The translations under genes were made by a program, and so were the position numbers. Positions 51,479-60,452 of a DNA stretch of 64,000 bases are shown piece by piece. This DNA comes from Symsagittifera roscoffensis (Eukaryota; Xenacoelomorpha; Acoela; Convolutidae): positions 6,167,954 to 6,231,953 of the forward strand of contig NC_087066.1 in NCBI RefSeq assembly GCF_963678635.1. The letters run 5' to 3'. The number at the start of each line of letters is the position of its first letter. The stretch's first letter is position 1. Under the pieces are notes generated by a model, which was not told where the DNA came from, searched no databases, and saw only the letters and a list, made by a program, of their open reading frames with translations.

Positions 51479-51976
51479 CTGGTTCCCAATTTAGCATAAG
51501 GAGAAACGAGCCTAGAAGTTAGCATGCAAGCGGTAAACGAAGGTAAACTGTAATTTCTCGTTAATTCAAAAAATTAAAAAAACTTGTTACCAGCCTTTAT
51601 CAGTTTAGTTTATCCACTAAACCAATCAAGCGAAATATTCTACAAAAAACTCTCTTCAAACAGCAACATTCCACTAAATGTTTCAAAAAATCCATTTTAA
51701 TGAAAACTCTAAGATTTTGGAATAATATACAATAACTTAACATACTCGCAAATGCTCCCTCATAGAACACAGTAAAATACAGATAAGATATTTTTCATAG
51801 GATTTACCTTAACGATAATACAGTAGCAGCCTGTGGATAGTTTGCGAGGATTAGAATTAATTTTGTCTATGACAAATAACGATGTTTTTTATTCAATGTG
51901 AAGTTATTAGAGTATTTCATTTATTCTGTTTTAGCATTTAAGTACAGTTCATTTTGTTTCTACGATTTTTATATCA
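51479..51976. other. Intergenic between H1 and H2
   Basis: A+T-rich, no ORF or recognised repeat. Confidence 0.4.
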
Positions 51977-52500
51977 ACAAAACTGCTCGCATTAGGGCGA
52001 AGCCCTGAAAGTTTCGACTACCTTTTAACGTTTATGAAGCATAAACAATATTTAAAAAAATTAAATGAAATAAAAGAAAAATAAAATTTTTTTCCAAAAT
52101 TTTGAAAATTTTCTATAAAAACCATCCCCCCACACGCCATATAAATAACAAAAAGATAAATTTCGTTACTTGTAAGAAATCATATATGGCAAATAAGCTT
52201 CGTTCAACCAATTTGGAACGATTTATAAGACGGATTAAATCTCCGCTTACGCGTTGATAGCGCTAATTATATCGCGCGTTAATTGTCCCAAATTGGTCAA
52301 AATGGCCAAAATGGCAACCTTTAAACCCACATAACTTTACAAAAAATAATCACAGGTAAAATATCTTTGTAAATTTAAGCTCAGAACAACAATAGCTTTC
52401 GAATGACTTAGAAAAATTAAATTCCGTCAAAAATGGCTAGTTAAAAAGTCGAAATTTGTCTGAAGAAAAAAAACCACCCCGAGCACGAAAGTCGGAACAA
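51977..52500 (-). mobile_element. Helentron-like element H2
   Basis: Inverted copy: plus-strand start AACAAAACTGCTCG, hairpin GGGCGAAGCCC, end GTCGGAAC. It has lost ~25 bases in the 5' palindrome. Lies tail to tail with H1. Confidence 0.6.
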
Positions 52501-52965
52501 CTAGGAATTATTGTCACATAATTAATAATTCAAAAATCACTCAAGCTTTTTCATTCAAAGTCATTAAATGTGCCAAATCGTTCCAAATGTAAAGCGCCTT
52601 TGAAAAAATTTGGCACATGTTAGGAAATCGGCACACGGTCGTTCTAAGAAATTTAAACTGTTCAGTTTTTGAAATCAGAACTCTGATAAATGATAAGGTT
52701 AAACACGAAGATTTTAAAAGCATGCGGTCATTTTGTTAAAACTTTCCAGATTTTGAAGTCTGAAAAAATGTGAAGCCAACAAAGCAACGAACCGAGTCAG
52801 AAACAAACTGACTCAATATATTAAAGATATGAATTCATGCTTTTTTTGCTTTACAAAAATTTGAGTCCATTCAACCATGTTCATTTCATCTTGAATATTT
52901 TGGAAAAACTTTGGCTCCAAGTTTCTCTCGTTCTCCTCGACAAGTTGTTGTTTTTGTTCGGTTGT
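52501..52965. other. Intergenic downstream of paralog 2
   Basis: A+T-rich; probably includes the 3' untranslated region of the six-cysteine gene. A TTTATT-type (AATAAA on the minus strand) signal is not clearly placed. Confidence 0.35.
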
Positions 52966-53139
52966 TTACTTTCCGGGACATGGGGGGTCGATGCAGGGGG
53001 GCATCCATACGCAGTGTCCCTGCAGACACCCTTCTTCCTCGCCACAATCAGAGGAAGTGGTACATGCCTCACTGATTGAGACGAGGAGAGAACAGACCAG
53101 GAGCAGGAGGGCCAGAGATACAGTCAACAGGTTCTCAGT
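52966..53139 (-). CDS. Terminal exon of a secreted six-cysteine mini-protein (paralog 2)
   Basis: On the minus strand a TTTTCAG acceptor (AG at 53,141-53,140) precedes ACTGAGAACCTG. The exon gives 57 residues and TAA. It starts TENLLTVSLALLLLVCSLL, a strong hydrophobic signal core, then EACTTSSDCGEEEGC and four more cysteines: C-x5-C-x5-C-x4-C-x5-C-x4-C (positions 26, 32, 38, 43, 49, 54). The first residue, acceptor phase, signal length and Cys order match 38,023-38,220, so these are paralogs. There is no Met in the signal region, so the start codon must be in an upstream exon to the right. That intron would contain MITE M8. The mature peptide is short and acidic. Probably secreted; function unknown. 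Confidence 0.7.
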   Translation of the reverse strand, partial: TENLLTVSLALLLLVCSLLVSISEACTTSSDCGEEEGCLQGHCVWMPPCIDPPCPGK

Positions 53140-53194
53140 CTGAAAATTACAATTACAATCGAAAAATCGTTAAAATAGAGATAGAACAATTGGT

Positions 53195-53397
53195 GGCTCT
53201 TTTCCAGTCCCCCTTCAAAATACCGAGTTTTATGTTTGATTTACGTGTTGTTACGGCTAAATGCGTGATGTTACGTATGAAGAACATATCTGTTCAGAAT
53301 TGTTGATTTGTTCACCACGCCAATTTTCATTACATAATAAAAACGTTGAATAAACTTTTCAAAACTGAATTTGAAAGGGGGGAACTAGAAAAGAGCC
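53195..53397. repeat. MITE M8, second subtype
   Basis: Ends GGCTCTTTTCCAGTCCCCCTT and AAAGGGGGGAACTAGAAAAGAGCC. Target duplication CAATTGGT / CAATTAGT (7 of 8). Its terminal repeats are those of the 44-bp M2, so M2 is probably an extreme deletion of this subtype. Confidence 0.92.
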
Positions 53398-53459
53398 CAA
53401 TTAGTTAACTCACACTGCACAGATGCGAAAATTCTCAAATTCGCATCTGTGCGAAAATT

Positions 53460-53650
53460 CCTTCCCCCCCCCCCAACCTGCAAATTTTTACATTTGAAGT
53501 TAGTGTTCACTTTGTTCGATTAAGAAAATTGACAGGCAGACTATTTAGGCCATGACAAACATATTTTGTCTTCATACTTAACCTTGTAAAACTCCTCGTT
53601 ACAACATAAAATTGGTGTATATGTGAGGTGGGGGGAAGGAAAAAGGGCCT
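53460..53650. repeat. MITE M9, left end decayed
   Basis: Left part CCTTCCCCC lacks GGCTCTTTTT. Interior (GGCCATGACAAACATATT, TCTTCATACTTAACC) and right end GGGGGGAAGGAAAAAGGGCC are typical. Confidence 0.8.
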
Positions 53651-53842
53651 TATCATTAACATAAAACTACTCTTTATGCCATATACTTGAAAGATATTTG
53701 AGTAATGGGGTTTTGCCAGGCTGACTATAGTTAAGCTACTAATAAACATATTATCATCACAGCTATCCATAAACTTTTAAAATCACACTTTACACCAAAA
53801 AAATGATGATTAAACTTGTTTAAGTGAGGTAGGGGGAATGAA

Positions 53843-53960
53843 AGTGAATAATTTTTATTTATTTAAGACCGTTTATCCACGGGGAAAAGTACCAACACAA
53901 GAGCTGTACAGCTCATCACGGCGAACCGCTGTTGTGCCCCTGCTTAAGAACTACATGCTA
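53843..53960 (-). repeat. SINE fragment, 3' part (copy S1)
   Basis: On the minus strand it reads GCATGTAGTTCTTAAGCAGG, CACAACAGCGG, CGTGATGAGCTG, GTGGATAAACGG and ends in an AAAT-type tail. This matches the 3' half of S2 at 56,645-56,882. The tRNA-like head is missing. Confidence 0.8.
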
Positions 53961-54303
53961 TTTCACACGTACAGGAATTATGAATACGTCAGCTAACATT
54001 TAAAAGTAAATCTAACCATTTCTACTGCTTGTTGAGGAAAAACTTTAAATGCTGGTGATTCGGAAACCGAGAATTTAGGAAAAAATCTGTTCATGCAAAA
54101 AATAAATTGTTAATTCAATTAATGAAATAAGTCATGGAATGGTTTATGAATTTCAATTATCCCGCACTTCAGAACAAATTGCACTGAAAATCACTCGATT
54201 GGCTTCTAACTCCGTGACTTTCTCGAGACTTTATGAAAAAGTTCAGCGGTAGAAGAGCATGTTCTTTCATGACAAGGCATCAATGAAAATTAGAACGCAT
54301 AAA

Positions 54304-54519
54304 GGCTCTTTTTCCTTTCTCCCCCCCCCCCCCCCCCCCCACCTCACACAACTATCAATTTTATGGTGTAACGAATGGTTTTACAAGGTTAGTTATGAAG
54401 ACCACATAAGTTTCGCATAGCCTAATTAATCCGCATGTCAATTTTCATATCGATCAGACAATGTCAATAGATGCTTTTTAGTTTAAAAAAATTGCAGGTG
54501 GGGGGAAAGAAAAAAAGCC
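54304..54519. repeat. MITE M10
   Basis: Ends GGCTCTTTTTCCTTTC plus a ~19-base C tract, and GGGGGGAAAGAAAAAAAGCC. Target duplication CGCATAAA / CGCATGAA (7 of 8). Confidence 0.92.
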
Positions 54520-55296
54520 CGCATGAATGGCGTGCTCTTAGTCCCTCGGGCATCTTTCAATTATGTTCTGACTACTACTAAGACCAGGAAAAGATTCCGT
54601 CTTTAAGCATCAGCTTTGAAGAGTATAACCAAGTTCAATTATTTTAAATTAAACATATCTTCGGCAAAAAGAGAGTCTTGCATGAAATAAAGTTTATGCT
54701 AAACTCTGTGGTAAGCCACCATAACGGACAGCTATAAAATACTTAGAAAAAATACTTAACGACTGTCTTTTTCATTTTTTTAACGACTGCTTAAAAATAT
54801 TTAAAAACCTAACAACTGCCTTTTTAGTTTTTAATGACTGTCCACAATCTTGAACTTAGAAAACCCAATCGATGAAACTTCTAATATTATCGTGACTTGA
54901 TTTCTAGCAATTAAAAATTAGTGAATTCAGATTGTTCATCTTTTCGAGAACAGTTTTCATAAATGAAAAAATATATCTTATAACAAGCAGAAGACTGAAT
55001 TTAAGGAAAATGATATCCGTCGAAAAAATTTTTTGTTGCTTTTTTTGAGTCTAAAGTACTTCTGCTGCAATTTCTTATTTCTTTAGAGTGAAGAGTTTTT
55101 GACACATTCATAAATTAAGATGCCTTTTCTTTTTTCGGTTTAATGTTTATATCATGAAATCGAAAAAAAATTGATGTTATCAAGCCCCCTCCTTTCGCTT
55201 TTTTGAGTCATTTTAACACATGAAAAAAAAACAATAATTGAATGCTACATTTTCGCAGCAGCGAAAGAAAGTTTTTCCAAGAAATATCATCGATTT
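54520..55296. other. Intergenic, A+T-rich
   Basis: Local repeats of ACGACTG(T/C)CTTTTT around 54,760-54,840. No gene. Confidence 0.35.
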
Positions 55297-55671
55297 TCAT
55301 TTTTTTGAAACTTTCTGAGAATTCAGCCGTTGTCCTACCCTACTAAGGTTTTCCTGGAACTCTAAATGACTCGTTCCTCTCTCGCCAACCACAAATTTAT
55401 AATCTGCATTTTGAATAACATTTTTACGTATAGCTGACAACATCAGGTCATTTGCGTAAATCAAAAACAACAGATACAGACCCCTTTGAGACAATATGAG
55501 ACTCACAGAGCTTCTAATGTATGAAATGCAGATCAAACCTTTCAAAATCCAACAGAACACAGATCGCCATGCTTTTTGTCTCTTCTCAGTCCAGTTAGAC
55601 CAACGACAGCGCAAGCAGTCGAATGATTTTTTTTTTGCGGAATCCGAATTTAATTGGGTAAAAAAACTCAT
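55297..55671 (-). pseudogene. LINE-type reverse transcriptase relic
   Basis: This 124-residue frame contains SQRGLYLLFLIYANDLM, which resembles the (P)QGS-x-LGPLLFLIYINDL signature of non-LTR reverse transcriptases. It is followed at the right distance by a decayed catalytic region (NADYKFVVGERGTSHLEFQ where F-A-D-D-T is expected) and LQ-x-NL-like FQENLSRVGQRLNSQKV. The preceding IRSSVSLILSQ is where the strand before the PQG motif lies. The catalytic aspartate pair is gone. A fragment of a Jockey/CR1/RTE-type element; clade cannot be told. Confidence 0.55.
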
Positions 55672-55699
55672 TATTCTAATTTATTCTAAGAAAATCTAA

Positions 55700-56640
55700 T
55701 TTTTTCATCGTTCTTTAACGTTTTGCAAAGTTTCATTCTTGTGTAAGTCAATTTCACATCCATTGACAAATTTTGAAAGATAAGGGCAAGAGCAAGTATT
55801 ACGATAACTGCGGGTTCAACATGGTCCAACAAGTACGTATGAGATTTCAGCACTTCTCCCGTTTTCTCGAAGCTGTATGTGGTTTATTTCAATGATTATA
55901 AAAACATTTTGTCGACATATGCAACCTCGTACGAAAAATTTAACACCATAGAAATGTTATTTGCATCTGGTGGAGTGGAACTGTAGAAGAATTATGAAAA
56001 GATGTTATTATACAACTCTGGGTTTCTCTACGGTTCTTTTTCATTTCCCTGCGCGCCTTTCAATTTCTATGTTTTGATTTTTGTCTAACAGGTAATGACT
56101 GCTAAATGTTTAGGTTGTAAGTTTGAGATTGTTCACTATGTCAAGTTTATTGCTTTATTTATGATAATAATAAACTAGTTTTTCGAAATTGAAATTCGAA
56201 ATTAAAGGGAAAAATGGAAAGTGTTTCTTGTACCGTTTCCCAAAACATTGGATCATTTTCCCTCAACACCCTCACTAAAGCTTTAGTTTCATCGAACAAC
56301 GCGGGTATTTAAAAATTCAAATATGATAAACAAACATGTTAGTCATTGCGCAATTTTTGCGCCTACCCATTTTTGTACAATCGGGAAATTTGAACAAAAA
56401 GTACCTAAAACTATTGGAAATTAGACTAAAAGGGAAAAAAGTCCATTGTTGCATCTCACACTATGATCTCAATAATTATCATAAAATGAATTGTACAATA
56501 TTTTGTTGTCGGTCTAGTCTGCTGAGAGAAAAACCTCAATATTTTTTAATGTTTAAGGTCGTAAAAACAAGTACTGTTAGATATTCCACTAGTCCCCGTT
56601 TTTTTTGATAAGTGAAAGCTTACTTTAAATGGTTTTTGAG
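55700..56640. other. Intergenic
   Basis: A+T-rich; the 90-codon plus-strand ORF at 56,336-56,608 has no recognisable features. Nothing else seen. Confidence 0.35.
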
Positions 56641-56644
56641 CTGC

Positions 56645-56882
56645 ACTGGGGAGCGTTGATGAAGTGGCTACGTCTCCGCCTCTCAATCGGAAGGTCGGAT
56701 GTTCGAGGCCCACCATGATCCGCGCTCGTTGCTTGAAGGTGAATCAACATTATTACCCAGCCCAAAAAAATAACCGAAAAATTGCATGTAGTTCTTAAGC
56801 AGGCACAACAGCGGCTCACCGTGATGAGCTGCAAAGCTCGTATTTTGGTCCTTTTCCGCGTGGATAAATGGTCTCTTGTGCA
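56645..56882 (+). repeat. tRNA-derived SINE (copy S2)
   Basis: The head has a Pol III-type box A region (TGATGAAGTGGCTACG) and an exact box B, GTTCGAGGC, at 56,701-56,709, preceded by CCTCTCAATCGGAAGGTCGG as in tRNA-like anticodon/variable regions. The body (GCATGTAGTTCTTAAGCAGG to GTGGATAAATGGTCTC) matches S1. It would be transcribed by Pol III and mobilised by a LINE. Confidence 0.8.
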
Positions 56883-57420
56883 AAAGAACATGTCAGCCTG
56901 AAAAAAAGTTTAAAAAATACATGTTTGTTCATGAATATTGCCGTATTAAAAAGGTTAAAGTAAGTTGAAGTTGTGATTTACGAGGGGTGACAAAACTCGA
57001 AATGAGTTCTCTTTTAAGTCTTATCAATGGCCATCATTGTTTTGTTTGATAATGTTTGCACGATTTGTTTCCAAAGATGAATAGGCCTCAGTTATGGTGT
57101 GCAGTGTCCTTTTCAAAAAATATTTTAAAAAATTGGGAAAATTAATCTCACAATTTCAGTGAAATTAAACAAAAAAAAACTCAAAAAATATTGTTCATAC
57201 TACCAAACAAAAATATTGTACAGAACAAAACTCAATATATGCAAAAATTGTTTATACAAAAACTAAGCAAAGAAACAAAATCAATTTGCAAAAGCAGTTA
57301 TAATTTTTTCAGCTGCTTGCATTTCTATCAAAACTTGAAAAGTAATGTTTTTTGAATACGCGGACTGGCTTCGCCGATGGACATGAGTAATTTTTAGTAT
57401 TGTTTCAGTATAATTCCAGT
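56883..57420. other. Intergenic
   Basis: A+T-rich, no ORF or repeat recognised. Confidence 0.35.
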
Positions 57421-57773
57421 CAGTAGTGGATTTAGGGGGGTAGAATCTCTACCTTTGCAGGGATTCGACTCCTGCCTACTCAACCGGCCCCCTTTGGTAC
57501 AACTTTAGTTCCTCCATTTTTGGCTGGATGGTCTTAAATTTTTTTGTAAAGGCGTCATTATATACTAATTTTAAAGGGAAGCGCACGACAAAAAAACGCC
57601 CTTTTTGCTTGTTTTTTTTTCAAACATTTGTCAAAAACTTTGGCCAAAACAGGGTGTTTTTAGTGTTTTGGGAGAGCTTCGAAAATCGACTTGTTCGACC
57701 TAAAAAATAATTGACAACATTTTGATTTTTTTAGAAAGTCCCACCCCGCGAGAAAATCCCAGATCCAACCCTG
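57421..57773. mobile_element. hAT-type MITE with exact 8-bp target duplication
   Basis: Left end CAGTAGTGGATTTAGGGGGG, right end AAAATCCCAGATCCAACCCTG (inverted: CAGGGTTGGATCTGGG). Flanked by ATTCCAGT at 57,413-57,420 and 57,774-57,781, exact. CAG-start ends and an 8-bp duplication are the hAT signature. 353 bp, no coding capacity (the ORF at 57,528-57,710 is low-complexity). Confidence 0.88.
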
Positions 57774-58527
57774 ATTCCAGTGTACTAATGTCAGACTCTT
57801 TACAATACTATGTTATCTCTATTCAGAGTTAAAAACGCGAAATATAAGTTGCAACACCGTAACAGCACTATTTTAATTCTGCTTTAGCAAAATCAGTGAA
57901 AACACAAAAATGCTACATCACAGAAGTTTTCAAGTTTTCTCAGCTGAGTCGTGGAAACTTTAATTATGAGTTTTTATTGATCACTCATCCAGTACTCCAA
58001 TATTGAATATCGTTTCGATCTTTGAACATATATACGCCATATTTATCTGTGATCGAGCAATGTTACAGATCTGCAATTCTACTCAATTCTACGAAAATAC
58101 AGTTGGGAAGCTGCGCGTAACATGTAATTGCCAGGATCAGTTGCTTTTAGTTGACATTTAATCATATATTTTTTTCTACAAATATGGACAAATGTACTTA
58201 AAATATTCTTTTTTTTTAAGTTTGAGCTTCAGATAGTTTATGCCTTCTAGTGTATAGTTGTATGATTTGTAAATGACTTAAACAATTATAACAAGGTGTG
58301 AATAAAATTTATAGTTATTATGAGTTGTTAATTAGTTTTGTATTGTAGTTATATTATGAATCATTCTCACAGCATAATTCACTAACAAGTCAATCAACCT
58401 TATACTGAACGCAAAAATTTTAGGCAGCTCGAAACTGAGCACTTTTTTAAAAGATTTTCTCAACGTCTTTCGTCCATAGTTGTTGAAAAATATTTCAGAT
58501 AAGTAAACGGAATTGATCCTAATTATT
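57774..58527. other. Intergenic
   Basis: A+T-rich, nothing recognised. Confidence 0.35.
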
Positions 58528-59065
58528 GTTCCGACTTTCGATACGAAAGTAACGGAATATTTGTGCTCGGGGTGGGTTTTTTTTTTCTTCAGACAAATTT
58601 CGACTTTTTAACTAGCCATTATTTGACGCAATTTTTATACATCATTCGAAAGGTATTGTTGTCTTGAGCTTAAATTTGAAAAGATATTTCACCTGTGATC
58701 ATTTTTCGAAAAGTTATGAGGGTTTAAAGATTGCCATTTTGACCAATTTGGGACAATTAACGCGCGATATAGCTCGCGCTATTAACGCATAAGCGGAGAT
58801 TTAATCCGTCTTATAAATCGTTCCCAATTGATTGGACGAAGCTTATTTACCATAATTGATTAGTTACTAGGAGCGAAATCTATCCTTTTGTACTTTATAT
58901 GGCGTGTGGGGGGATGATTTTCATAAAAAATTTCAAATTTTAGAGAAAAAAATTTCGTTTTATTTTATTTCATTTATTTTTTTAATGTTATTACTGCTGC
59001 TCCATAAACCTTAAAGGGCAGTCGGAACATTCAGGGCTTCGCCCTGATTCGAGCAGTCTTGTTCC
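58528..59065 (+). mobile_element. Helentron-like element H3 (best preserved)
   Basis: Starts GTTCCGACTTTCGATACGAA, itself a small palindrome with AAAGTAACGGAA. Near the end are GTCGGAAC, the perfect hairpin TCAGGGCTTCGCCCTGA, and CGAGCAGTCTTGTTCC. About 540 bp, no ORF. Confidence 0.65.
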
Positions 59066-59469
59066 ATTTTATTTGCAATTTCTCGTCTCGTGTTTACTGT
59101 AGTGGTGATTAGTAGGGGTATAGTAAATATGAGATAAGTTAATTGGTATGTACTTATAATGATTTACATATTGCATCGAAATTTGATGTATAATGAGTGA
59201 TGTTGCGTCGAAAATTATTTGCAAAAAGAAGTTATTTATCAAGATTTTATATGAAGATTAGTTGTTAGTCGAAAAATTAGTTGCTCGAGTAAAACCACTA
59301 GCGGAAAAGGCGAATTGACTGTATTCATTTTCAAAAAAGCTTGTTTTGAGGATGACTTTGGACATCATTTACTTAGAATTATAAAATTTTAGTTAAAACG
59401 AGAGCAAAAGATTGGAGCTACCTTTTATGAAGTTGTCAAATTTTGGATTCAGCGATTTAACAGTTTATG

Positions 59470-59994
59470 AATCCGACTTAAGTAACGGAACATTGTGCTC
59501 GGGTGGGTTTTTTTTCTTCAGACAAATTTTGACTTTTTAACTAGCCATTTTTGACAGAATTTTTTCATATCATTCAAAAGGTATTGTTGTCCTGAGCTTA
59601 AACAAGAAAAATATTCTACCTGTGAATGTTTTTTGTAAAGTTATGGGGTTTTAAAGATTGCCGTTTGGCCAATTTGGGACAATTAACGCGCGACATATTT
59701 CGCGCTTTTAACGAGTAAGCGAGATTTAATCCGTATTAAAAATCGTTCCAAATTGATTCAAGGAAGCATATACTGCATAATTGATTTGTTAATAGGAGCA
59801 AAACCTATCACTTTGTACTTAATATGGCGTGTGGGGGGATGTTTTTACAAAAATTCTCACATTTTTTCTGTAAAATTTAATTTAGTTTTTTTTACATTTA
59901 AAGCTTCCATGTTCTTGCTGCTCCATAGACCTTAAAAGGCAGTCGGAGCATTCAGGGCTTTGCCCTGATACGCTGATACGAGCAGTCTTGTTCC
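59470..59994 (+). mobile_element. Helentron-like element H4
   Basis: Same family and orientation as H3. Start decayed (ATCCGACTTAAGTAACGG), end GGGCTTTGCCCTGATACG with a small duplication, then GAGCAGTCTTGTTCC. Confidence 0.6.
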
Positions 59995-60057
59995 GTGTTT
60001 TAAAACACCAGTTTGTAACAAAAGCAACAAGTTTTCGAAATCACGTAAAACTCTAAG

Positions 60058-60452
60058 AACAAGACTGCTTGTATATTAGGGCAAAGCCCTGAATGTTTCG
60101 ACAGTCCCCTAATTCATATCAAATAGTTTTTGGGAAAAAAATATTGAAAATCTTTACATTTTGAACAATAGCAAAGCGTGAAATTTTGAGTCGTAAGAAA
60201 TTAATACGACCAATTAGCTAGCCTCAATTTAATTTGGAATGATTTTGTTGTGCGGGACAATTTTCAAACCCGCTTAAATTTACAAAAATAATCGGAGGTG
60301 AAGTATCTTTTTTCGTTTGAACTCAGAAAGTCATTATCTTCAATGGGGTATAAAAAAGTTTGTTGAAAATTTTTATTTTGATCGGTGAAAATTGACTGAA
60401 TAAAAAAACCACACCGAGCATAAATATTCCATTCTCTTCGAAAGTCGGAACA
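60058..60452 (-). mobile_element. Helentron-like element H5, shortened
   Basis: Inverted copy: plus-strand AACAAGACTGCTTG, hairpin GGGCAAAGCCC, end TTCGAAAGTCGGAAC. About 130 bp shorter inside than H3. Confidence 0.6.

Noticed and set aside
51600-51976. CRISPR-like array among the regularly repeated elements
   Set aside because: Repeats are dispersed transposons in both orientations, not short repeats with uniform spacers; the DNA is eukaryotic.
57420-57500. tRNA-like GGATTCGACTCCTGCC block
   Set aside because: It lies inside the hAT-type MITE; no acceptor stem or D arm can be folded.
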